This document shows positions 56,001-64,000 of a stretch of 64,000 nt of DNA, one piece after another. Source of the DNA: Closterium sp. NIES-65 (taxonomy: Eukaryota; Streptophyta; Zygnematophyceae; Desmidiales; Closteriaceae); NCBI GenBank assembly GCA_948144175.1, contig CANXME010001991.1, positions 124,001 to 188,000 on the forward strand, in the 5' to 3' direction. Within the stretch, counting starts at the first letter, position 1, and each line of letters begins with the position of its first letter. The position numbers were made by a program, and so were the translations under genes. The notes under the pieces were generated by a model that saw only the letters and a list, made by a program, of their open reading frames with translations, was not told the origin of the DNA and did no database searches.

Positions 56001-57593
56001 GAGGAGGCATTAGCTGGACCAGATAGGGACAAATGGCTAGCTTCTAGGGATGCTGAGTACCAGAGCCTGCTGGAGAATGGGACTTGGGAACTAGTGGTGC
56101 TGCCTGAGGGAAAGAAAGCGGTACAATGCAAGTGGGTGCTAAGGATCAAGACTGACGACAAGGGGCAGGTCACCATCTACAAGAGTAGGTTGGTGGCTAA
56201 GGGGTTTATGCAGAAGGAGAAGCGGGACTTCAATGAGATCTTTGCTCCCACTGCCAAACCCCCTACCCTTCGTGTCTTGTTGGGAGATGCAGCCGTTAGT
56301 GGGAAGTTCATTATCCAGATGGACATATCAACGGCATTCCTCAACGGGATTTTAGAGGAGGAGGTGTTCATGACGCAGCCACCTGGGTATGAGGATGGTA
56401 CGGGCAGGGTGTGCAAGCTGAAAACGTCCATCTACGGCTTGAAGCAGGCGCCACGCTGCTGGTACCAGAAGTTGGCAGCTGTTTTAGAGGAGATGGGATT
56501 CAGGATCAGCAGCTGTGATGAGAGCCTCTTCCTCAAGGGGGAGGGGGAGAAGCTGGTGCTGTTTCTGGTCTATGTGGACGACATTCTTCTCTTTAGCAGC
56601 AGCATGAAGGAGATCCAGAAGGTGCAGCAGCAGCTGATGGAGAACTTCAAGTGCAAGAACCTTGGGGAGGTAAAGTACTATCTCGGGATGCACGTGGAGA
56701 GGGATCTGGATCACAGGTGGTTGAAGCTGCACCAGGAGAAGTTCATCAAGGAGCTTGGGGAGAAGTACAGAATTGAGAATGAGCGCAAGGTTGCAACTCC
56801 CCTGCCAGCAGAATTCAAGCTTGTGAAAGCTGCAGAGGATGAAGGGGTTGAAGCCGAGGAGCAGCAGCAATTTCAGTCCTTGGTGGGCAGCCTCTTGTAT
56901 GCAGCAGTTCACACGAGGCCCGACATCTCTTTCTCGGTTGGGCAGCTGGCTAGGGTGGTGCAGAATCCATCAGAGGAGCAGGTGGATGCAGCTGAGCGTG
57001 TGGTGAAGTATCTGAACTCTCACCCAAGCATTGGAGTTCAATACTCCGCATCTGCACAGGTGAAGCAGAAAGGGGTTGAGGTGCTGAAAGAGAAGGGGGA
57101 GAGGCTTGGAGAAGGCAAGCTCTTTCTCACTTGCTTTACCGATGCTACGTGGGCCTCTGAGATGGAGGATTCCTCATTAGTGGGAGGATACATCTGCGTA
57201 GTTGGAGGAGGATCTGTTAGTTGGAGATCAAAGAAGCACACGGAGACAGCACTCTCTTCTGTGGAATCAGAGTACATGGCGATGTTACATGGGGTGAAGG
57301 AGGTGATTTGGCTGAGGAGGCTGTTAGAGGAGATTGGCCAGGAGCAAAAGGTTGCTACGCCGCTATTTTGTGATTGCAAGGGAGCTCTTGGGATGGCCAA
57401 AAACGCTGTGCTTCATGGGCTGAACAAGCACATGCTAATCAAGTGGCACTGGTTGCGTAAGGAGGTGAAGAGGGGGACGGTGAATCCGATCTACATCAAG
57501 ACTCACCAGCAGCCAGCAGACTTCCTCACCAAGAGGCTTGCAGATGAGCCTCATTGGCGTTGTGTGCGCATGAGTGGAATGAGCATGAACTAG
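53032..57593 (+). pseudogene. gag-pol region of A7
   Basis: Gag starts MAGNTSGVAGESSAQD at 53032. The gag core is at about 53150-53750 (LMIGEEPRPSDP), followed by a Gly/Arg-rich segment and a CX2CX4HX4C-type knuckle near 53935-53975. Protease LDTGAAWTMTP is near 54217-54250, the GAG-pre-integrase HRRLGHVAMPLLKQL with CEICLLSKF near 54690-54820, and the integrase core at about 54865-55200 (VHMDLVGPLPVQG, RTDRGGEFLG, TPQSNGVAERANR). The linker with acidic residues is at about 55560-55900. Reverse transcriptase at about 56050-56720 has KWVLRIKTDDKGQ, MDISTAFLNGILEEE and YVDDILLFSSS. RNase H at about 57120-57560 has FTDATWASE, VESEYMAM and THQQPADFLTKRLADE. Nearly complete, about one break. Confidence 0.92.
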
Positions 57594-57620
57594 TAGGGAA
57601 TGATAGGGATGCAGCCGGCA

Positions 57621-57635
57621 AGCTCAGGGGGGGTG
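57621..57635 (+). other. Polypurine tract of A7
   Basis: AGCTCAGGGGGGGTG immediately before the 3' LTR at 57636; a G-run of this kind primes plus-strand synthesis in copia elements. Confidence 0.8.
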
Positions 57636-58726
57636 TGTTGGGTGCAAATTCACATTGCACGACATCCTGCCGTCTGTTTGTACGAGTATGCGTGTGCGAA
57701 TGCATTTGGGTATGAATGGAATGTTCGTGTGTTTGTTTGCTTTCGCAATTTTCGCTTGAAGCATTTGCAGGTACTCGCGCATTGTGCGCTTCGGCATAAC
57801 ATTGTACGCGCTATGAACGGTACAAGCAGAAAGGACGAGCTTGCAAAGGAACCCAAGATGGAAGCTTTGCGGTTCGGCTTACTTGATTGCGCAGATTCAG
57901 TTCTATCCAACTCGAAATTGTACTGTTTTGTTTGGTTGACTATAGTGTAGCACGGCAGGCACTATAGGGGTACAATTTAGGTGAAGGTTGGATGTTGTTT
58001 GTCTGTATCTGCATGCTACAGGGCCAGGGGAAACCAGCGGAAACAGCATTTGGCTGGTTGGGCAAAGACAGAACAGGTTCTGTTTTTAGGACGTGAACCT
58101 GGTTGTTGTTTTCCCAGGTTGGAAAAACAGAACCAGAGGTTGTTTACCAACCCACCACCTGCTGTTTTGTCCAGCCAGGTTGGTTATGTTGCTTGGAATT
58201 ATTTGGGATCATCCTTGGTTGTTCCCAGGTTTATTCCCAAGGTCCTTGTTAGCTATAACTATTTATTCTCTCTGTTTGTACCTGGATATAGTAAAATTGA
58301 TTCAAACGAATTCCTTCCTTGCTGGAATTTCGTTTCTATGCGGTGCGACGGCGGAATGCTACCCGAGTCAACGTTAGTACGCTAGCACTCCAATGCTAGG
58401 CTAACGCTGTCCGAGCCATAACTTCGTAATGGCAGAACTTTTAGCGAGGCAACTTGGCTTATTTTAAAGCTCATAGAGTGAGCTTCGATATAGGAAATTC
58501 TTAGCTTAATCCGATCGACGGTCTGCACAATACGCTGCGCGACGTTCAAGGTACTCTTGCTGTTTTGACTTAGTCCCTCTTGATCCCTCTCTCTACAATC
58601 TCGGACCCGAGGATAGGGGCTGGTCTTGTACCAGGCACCCAAGGACCCTTGGAGGTGACCCTGAGGAGAGGTTTTAAGTTTGATAAAGTCTTAATAGCTT
58701 GAGTTTATTAGGCCCTCACACCAACA
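57636..58726 (+). repeat. 3' LTR of A7
   Basis: 1091 bp, TGTTGGGTGCAAAT to CTCACACCAACA, followed by the ACCAG duplication. Confidence 0.93.
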
Positions 58727-58731
58727 ACCAG

Positions 58732-59555
58732 TACCTCCTTGTTGGTCGTTGGAGTCATCATCCTTTGTTGCACCGCGTCCAGCACCACCGAAGCGACGTC
58801 CTCTGCCACGTCGGCTCCCTTGCATCCCATAGCCGCTGCTGCCGTCGTCTCCACCCATCAGTTGGCGGCGATAGAAGTCCTACTCCAGAATCCTCTTCCG
58901 CACCCACTCGAGTGTCAATAAGATATGGTTCTGCAGCAGGCTCAGTCCGCTCGTCAATTGAAGCCACGATTGCGGTAGCAGCGAGAGCATCTTCAAGCAC
59001 TTGGTCTGCTCCGGGTAGGTGATTCTCATGGTCGCCATCTTCGCGTAGAGCATCTTGTTTAGGACAGGTTGCACCGGCTCTCCCTCGCTCGGGTGCACAC
59101 GGACAGCTCCCTCTCCAGAATCAACGTTGCGACAACGGAGGTCGGGCGTACTGCTCATTCAACACAGTCCATGCCTTCGGACCGCACTCAACCACTGGCA
59201 GCAGGTGCATCACGTGGTGACGCTGGTTCAGCTCCAAACTCTGCGACATCAAATAGTAGCCAGCCGAGGAGCGCTTGTCCCAATCTTCCTGCAGCGCGGG
59301 GTCACTCGGTCTAGGCTCCTCCCCAATCATTAGTTTCAGCAATCCAATCTGACGGAAATAGAGTTGCATTTTCCAGGCCCAATCATCATAACCCTCACCA
59401 TTGAACTTCTCGACGGTGAAATTCTTCAGCACCTCCTTGACCAGCGAGCCGTGGTTTGTTCGCGCTCCCCTTGGCGCTGAAACACCAGAATCATGGCTGC
59501 CGCTACGATCTTGGGCTGAAGATTCACCAGCTCCCGTCGAGGTGTTGCCCGCCAT
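58732..59555 (-). pseudogene. gag remnant of A6
   Basis: The N-terminal and middle gag of copy A6, starting MAGNTSTGAGESSAQD at 59555 on the minus strand. LMIGEEPRPSDPALQEDWD follows near 59280-59340, and the sequence runs down to the glycine/arginine zone at 58732 where element A7 is inserted. A fossil with several breaks. Confidence 0.85.
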
Positions 59556-59586
59556 AGCTACCTATATCGAGGATCACTATAACGCA

Positions 59587-59598
59587 GCTCTGATACCA
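59587..59598 (-). other. Primer-binding site of A6
   Basis: TGGTATCAGAGC on the minus strand, three bases inside the partial 5' LTR. Confidence 0.85.
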
Positions 59599-59601
59599 GC
59601 T

Positions 59602-59849
59602 TGTTGGTGTAAGGGCCTAATAAACTCAAGCTATTAAGACTTTATCAAACTTAAAACCTCTCCTCGGGGTCACCTCCAAGGGTCCTTGGGTGCCTGGTAC
59701 AAGACCAGCCCCTATCCTCGGGTCCGAGTTTGTAGAGAGAGGGATCAAGAGGGACTAAGTCAAAATAGCAAGAGTACCTTGAACGTCGCGCAGCGTATCG
59801 TGCAGACCGTCGATCAGATTAAGCTGAGAATTTCCTATGTCGAAGCTCG
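59602..59849 (-). repeat. Partial 5' LTR of A6
   Basis: The first ~248 bp in plus-strand order of a reverse A LTR, TGTTGGTGTAAGG to GTCGAAGCTCG. Family B-like sequence follows. Confidence 0.85.
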
Positions 59850-59940
59850 TCCTTGCTCCTGCCGCTGCGTCTGCTCCTAGTGGGAGGCGCCGCAGCGGCA
59901 GGAGCAAGGGGGGCAAGGGTGCTGGAGGAGATGGCGGGGG
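59850..59940 (+). other. Hairpin junction plus family B gag scrap
   Basis: A perfect 19-bp inverted repeat (59851-59869 and 59891-59909) surrounds a 21-base loop. The loop and right arm match family B gag (SAPSGRRRSG zone, compare about 62005-62055). The left arm is an inverted copy of the right arm and separates it from the broken A6 LTR. The rest, to 59940, is glycine-codon-rich B gag ending in a G run against the LTR at 59941. Confidence 0.7.
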
Positions 59941-60170
59941 TGTCGCAGTATATATTTATATATGTTTATAACTGCCTGTAGCTTTAGCTCTGGTGTAGTT
60001 ATGTTTCCTTGTTGTTGGTGGTGCACCCTTGCTAGTTTGCTATTTGTACCTTGTGTGCTATAGTGAACAACACCCATTCTCGATTCTCACTTGGCACAAC
60101 TCTTTCGACACCCGCATGGCCTAGGCTTCTAAGCCTATGCCCTCCTTAAACCCGGTTACCAGTTAAGACA
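59941..60170 (+). repeat. Probable 5' LTR of B3
   Basis: Starts TGTCGCAGTATATA after a G run and ends AGTTAAGACA about ten bases before the primer site. The partner LTR is outside the window, so the ends are inferred from TGTC/GACA termini and the primer site position. Confidence 0.6.
59949..59964 (+). promoter_or_regulatory. TATA-rich promoter candidate in the B3 LTR
   Basis: TATATATTTATATATG, the only strong TATA-like run in this GC-rich neighbourhood, placed in the LTR upstream of the leader, where Pol II transcription of an LTR element would start. Confidence 0.45.
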
Positions 60171-60181
60171 CTATCGTAACT

Positions 60182-60193
60182 TGGTATTAGAGC
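60182..60193 (+). other. Primer-binding site of B3
   Basis: TGGTATTAGAGC, one base different from the initiator tRNA-Met complement TGGTATCAGAGC. Confidence 0.75.
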
Positions 60194-61278
60194 TAGACCG
60201 TCGTATGGGCCCCCCGCCCCGTGCCCCGATCTAGTCCGTAGCGCCCGTTTTGCCCCGCTCGCGTCACCTGTTTTGCCTCGTGCGTCACCAGTTTTCTCAA
60301 CCGCGCTTCACCCGTTCTCTGCCCCGTGCGTAGCTCGCCAGCCCACTAGCGCGCAGCATACGCATGCGTACGTGGAACCGTAGCCGCACATGCGACCGAG
60401 CTCACGCGCATCATTAGCCGCATGCACGTGCATCATTAGCCGCACGCACGCGCGGCATTAGCAGCACGCACGCGCGGCTATAGCTGCACGCACGCGCAGC
60501 AATAGCCGCACGCACGCGCAGCTCGATAGCTGCGTTACTGTCTCACCCGTCCCCGCTGACCCACCCGGTGTCCGCTGTACCACCCGTTCCAGTCACCATA
60601 CCCTGAAGTCACCCGCCCCACCAGCTACTTTACCCCGCCCAGAACTGTACAGCACCGCGGAGAATCGGGAATGAAGGGGACGGCGTCCGTGGCGGTCGTC
60701 GCGGCCCTTCCCCCCCCTGTCCTGCTTTCTTCCCTCACGTCGCCTCACTCCGCTCGTCGCTCGTCCCTAACGGCCCGTCGCGGCCCTGACCTAGCCGCCC
60801 GTCGCGGCCCTGACCTGGCGCCGCGCGCCACAGCCCTGCCCTACTGCCGCCCCGTTGCGGCCCTGCTCTACTGCCGCCCCGTCGCAACCCTGCCCTGCAG
60901 CCGCCCTGTTGCGCCCCTGCCCCGCTGCCGCCCTGTCGCGGCCCTGCTCTACCGCCGCCTCGTCGCGGCCCTGCCCGCTGCCGCCCCGTCACGGCCGTGC
61001 TCTACCGCCGCCTCGTAGCGGCCCTACCATGTTGCCGCCCTGTCGCGGCCCAGCTCTACCGCCGCCTCGTCACAGCCCTACCCTACCCGCCAGTCGCGAC
61101 CCTCCCCTGCACCATCGCCCTGCCAAGCGCGCCGCTGCGCCCGCCTGCCTGCCACGCCGCGCCGCCCAGCCGAGCCGCGCCGCCATGCTGAGCCGCGCCG
61201 CCCTGCCGAGCCGCGCTGCCCTGCCGAGCCGCGCCACCCTGCCGAGCCGCGCCGCACTGCCCTACTGCTACTACCACC
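60194..61278 (+). repeat. GC-rich repeated leader of B3
   Basis: About 1.1 kb with no coding domain. First there is a field of GCACGCACGCGC-type words (about 60360-60530). Then CCGTCGCGGCCCTG-type units with CTACCGCCGCC recur (about 60740-61110). Then GAGCCGCGCCGCCCTGCC units recur (about 61150-61265) up to the gag start. The last two fields match the order seen in the leader of copy B1 when read in element sense. Confidence 0.75.
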
Positions 61279-63870
61279 ATGGCTAGTCCTACTGTTCTTA
61301 CCTTCGAAGCTGAGGGTCGTGCGGTCGATTTCGACGTTTGGGTAGATGATTTGCAGTTCTATCTACAGTGCGACTCTAGGGACGGAGTCTCGCTTTTCGA
61401 TGACACGTCCGGCGCCTCTGTTGCACCTGCTGTGGATGCTGACAGTACGGTTCGCTCGCAGTGGACTACTCGTAACGTTGTTGCTCGCCTTGCTGTTCGT
61501 AGTCACCTGCCGTCTGCTGAGCGCGCGCACTTTGGCCAGTACAAGACTGCTAAGTCTTTATATGACGCTGTCGTCGCACGCTACTCCTCCCCTGCCACTG
61601 CTGCCCTCAGCCGCCTCATGCTGCCGTACTTGTTCCCTGACCTGGCCGCTTTTGCCACTGTCGCTGACCTCATCACTCACCTCCGCACTAGTGACACCCG
61701 CTACCGCGCTGCGCTTCCCTCCGAGTTCTCCCCCCACCCCCCATATACATCACCCTCTTCTACCTCGTCACCCATCTCCTTGACTCTCTTCGCTCGGCCA
61801 GGGACCACTTTCTCTCCCTTTGCCCCACCGAGATCACCGTCGACATGCTCGAGGAGCGCCTCACTACACCTGAGACTAGCAGAGTCGCTGTAGGAGCTTC
61901 TCGCGGCAACCCTCACGCCCCTTTCTTTGAGGGGTGTTCCCCCGTTCCCCTTTTGCCCTCTGTTGCTTCTACTGCTGCTGTCGACCTCGTTGGCACCGAG
62001 GCGGTCAAAGCTGCGTCTGCTCCTAGTGGGAGGCGCCGCAGCGGCAAGGGCAAGGTGGGCAAGGGTGGTGGAGAGGACGGCGAGGGCGGCGGTGGTGGCG
62101 GTGGAGGAGGTGGAGGGGGTGGGGGAAGAGGTGGGGGTGGTGGCGGGAGTGGAGGTGACGGTGGCGGCAGTGGAGGTGGGGGCAGCGGCGGCAGCGGAAG
62201 TGGAGGTGGCGGCGGCGGTGGTGCTGGTCGGGGTGGAGCGTGGAGGATTTTGCGGTGGTCAGCGCCAGCAGCAGCCGCGTTCCCGTGAGACCCCGTCGCC
62301 CCAGCAGCTTCGTGAGTGGTATGCTGGGCGTGGGAGGTCGGGGGGGTGCTGGTCCCTGCGCTTACGTTCTTCGCACCGGCGGGCGCCGTGGGGAGACGTG
62401 CGGGCTGCCACTTGCAACGCAGCAATGTTTCGGTCGCGTGACTGACGCCTAGAGTGCACAGATTCCTGACGCTACTGAGCTCCCTCGCTGGGCTGATCTT
62501 GATTAGGATGCTATCCTTGCTGCCATGTATGCTGTGACTATTACTAGTGAGGGTGACTGTTACCTGTGTGTGCCGCCCGACCCAGGTATAGAGGCCACTG
62601 CCCTAGGTGCTAGTGACTCTGCTGCTCCAGGTGCTAGTAAGTCTGCTGCTCCAAGTACTGGTGAGTCAGCTCTCTCAGGTACTGTGCCTGCTGAGGCCTT
62701 GCACACCTTCACGCTTGACTCAGGAGCTTCCCGCTCCTTCTTTCGCGACAGCACCACACTCACGCCGCTCAGTCGGCCCGTTGCAGTCTCCTTGGCGGAC
62801 CCCTCTGGGGGCCCAATCCTTGCGCACTTCTCTACGGTACTGCCGTGTCCGACGGTCCCGTCTGGCTCACTGTCGGGTCTTCACCTCCCCTCGTTCTCTA
62901 TGAACTTGGAGAGTGGAGCTGACCTCCAGGACCTGTGGGTTGATCAGTTCACTCCTCGAGGTCAGAGAGTGACCCACTGTACGTGTACTCGGACAGGCCG
63001 CCACCTGGCCAAGTTCACCCGTTGGCTCGGGTCGAGCCTGTACACATTGACTACTGAGTCTTCTTCAGTTACTCCATCTGGTCAGGTAGCCGCATCTGGT
63101 TAGGTGTTTGCTGTTGCGTCCAGGTCTGGTCTGGAGTCTGCCCCCTGCTTGTGTCGTCTCTTGTCACACCATACTCTCCTTTGGCACCACCGCCTTGGTC
63201 ACCCCTCCCTGCCTCGTCTCTGAGGTATGGCCTCCCGTGTCCTTGTCACTGGTCTTCCCAGGTCTCTTCCTTCCCTCCCCCCGGGGCGTGCCCCTACCTG
63301 CATTCCTTGCGTCGAGGGACAGCGGCGCGCCGCTCCTCACTCCTCCAAGTTCCCTTCGACGGAGGCTCTCCTGCATACTCTCCACATAGACGTGTGGGGC
63401 CAAGCCCGCGTCCGTGGACAGGGTCACGAGCGTTACTTTCTGCTGGTCGTTGACGACTACTCGCGTTACACCTCAGTCTTCCCCTTGCGCCGCAAGGGTG
63501 AGGTCACTGAGGTGCTGATCACCTGGATCTGCGCTGCTCGTCACCAGCTCAGCGAGATTTTCGGCTCGGAATTTCCTATTCTGCATCTACACTCCGACAG
63601 AGGTGGAGAGTTTTCCTCCGACCTTCTGCGAGCCTTCTGTCGTGTGGAGGGCATCCGCCAAACGTTCATGCTTCCGGCATCCCCACAGCAAAATGGGATT
63701 GATGAGCGCCGTACGTCCATGATCTATGCGGCTGCTCCCCATTTTCTGTGTCCGTTCACGGTCCAGTACGCTGCGCATCAGCTCAACCTCCAGCCCCGTG
63801 TCTCCATGCCGGAGACCACACCTACTCTGCGGTGGACCGGGAAGGTTGGCGATGCGTCTGCGTTCCGTGT
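61279..63870 (+). pseudogene. gag-pol remnant of B3 (partial)
   Basis: Gag starts MASPTVLTFEAEGRAVDFDV at 61279 directly after the repeated leader. The gag core (HLPSAERAHFGQYKTAKSLYDAVVARYSS) is at about 61505-61600. A polyglycine tract lies at about 62070-62240 and a knuckle-like zone near 62370-62420. The protease DSG is near 62718, the pre-integrase zone near 63170-63230, and integrase at about 63380-63720 with LHIDVWGQARVRGQGHE, YFLLVVDDYSRYTSVF and HSDRGGEFSSDLLRAF. Several breaks; a fossil that continues past the window. Confidence 0.82.
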
Positions 63871-64000
63871 CTGGTGATCTCAAGCTTTTGTCCGTGATTC
63901 TTCCGCGGACAAGCTGTCCTCCCGTGCTGTTCCTTGCGTATTCCTTGGCTTCCCTCCTGACGCGCCTGGTTGGCAGTTTTACCACCCCACCTCGCGTCGT

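Larger units (their letters stand above)
51787..58726 (+). mobile_element. Family A Ty1/copia element, copy A7, complete with LTRs
   Basis: A 6.94-kb plus-strand element with all parts. The 5' LTR is 51787-52879, with a 106-bp repeat of its own end (52880-52985). The primer site is 52989-53000, gag-pol 53032-57593, the purine tract 57621-57635 and the 3' LTR 57636-58726. The target duplication is ACCAG (51782-51786 and 58727-58731), perfect. By eye the LTRs differ at roughly 3% of positions, so it is older than C1 and B1. The coding region looks almost whole, with about one break. It is the best reference copy of family A in the window and lies inside the gag of copy A6. Confidence 0.95.
47317..59849 (-). 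mobile_element. Family A element, copy A6, host of two later insertions
   Basis: An old minus-strand A element in three parts: 47317-49466 (RNase H, reverse transcriptase, linker, start of integrase), 50566-51786 (integrase, pre-integrase, protease, zinc knuckle) and 58732-59849 (gag from 59555, primer site 59587-59598, partial 5' LTR 59602-59849). Between the parts lie a solo A LTR (ACTCA duplication) and the complete element A7 (ACCAG duplication). Sequence continuity across both insertion points, compared with other A copies, is clear. The 3' end is missing at 47317 and the 5' LTR stops at 59849. Broken, many breaks; the oldest A copy in this stretch by nesting. Confidence 0.88.
59941..64000 (+). 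mobile_element. Family B-type copia element, copy B3 (right part off window)
   Basis: A plus-strand copia element: 5' LTR 59941-60170, primer site 60182-60193, GC-rich leader to 61278, gag from 61279, a knuckle zone near 62370-62420, protease LDSGASRSFF near 62710-62745, a pre-integrase zone near 63170-63230 and integrase from about 63380 to about 63870. Reverse transcriptase and the 3' LTR lie beyond the window. Its proteins resemble copy B1 closely (MASPTVLTFEAEGRAVDFDV versus MATPSVLAFDAEGRAIDFDV), but its LTR does not, so it is a subfamily. Broken, several breaks. Confidence 0.85.

Overview
The window is a 64 kb block of eukaryotic, almost certainly plant-lineage (streptophyte) DNA made of nested Ty1/copia LTR retrotransposons, one terminal-repeat miniature element, and a 37-bp minisatellite. 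I see no host protein gene, tRNA gene or rRNA gene. The lineage call rests on four things: copia-type domain order (gag, zinc knuckle, protease, integrase, reverse transcriptase, RNase H), plant-type primer-binding sites TGGTATCAGAGC that match the 3' end of initiator tRNA-Met, 5-bp target duplications, and a miniature LTR element of the TRIM kind. The species cannot be named from this sequence. I was given no search tools, so family names A-D are local labels.

Families. A: ~1.09 kb LTRs (TGTTGGGTGC...CACCAACA), gag starting MAGNTS, zinc knuckle CWYCEKEGHPWFLC; eight or more copies or fragments. B: short LTRs (128 bp in one copy, 230 bp in another), a very GC-rich repeated leader, a polyglycine tract in gag. 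C: 771-773 bp LTRs, one nearly whole copy. D: older copia remnants whose LTRs I could not delimit.

Layout. 1-3330: family A copy (minus), running off the left edge, its right end inside a family B fragment (3331-5090). That fragment also holds a 613-bp tandem TRIM (3423-4035). 5091-18393: a 37-bp-unit satellite array, interrupted by an A solo LTR (8689-16726, target duplication ACACA) which itself contains a B element (9657-16575), and by an inverted, hairpin-forming pair of A LTR pieces (17114-18073). 18394-18762: GC-rich degenerate repeats. 18763-28641: an A element (plus) split by a second A element (20943-26290, minus). 28642-38839: a D remnant (minus) split by the whole C element (30407-36807, target duplication CCCCG). 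38840-39440: GC-rich repeats. 39441-43998: rearranged A pieces, including an LTR shared by two tandem copies. 43999-47316: a second D remnant (plus). 47317-59849: an old A element (minus) carrying a solo LTR (49467-50565, ACTCA) and a complete A element (51787-58726, ACCAG). 59850-59940: a snap-back junction. 59941-64000: a B-type element (plus) running off the right edge.

Relative ages come from nesting and by-eye LTR comparison. C (about 1% LTR difference) and the nested B element (2 differences in 128 bp) are youngest, the nested A element (about 3%) is older, and D and the outer A copies are oldest. All of these are retroelement fossils. Nothing here suggests host genes cooperating in a pathway. 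The most unusual objects are the TRIM with tRNA-like Pol III boxes spanning its LTR/primer-site junction, the palindrome-rich satellite with ~184-bp higher-order spacing, and the foldback LTR pair.
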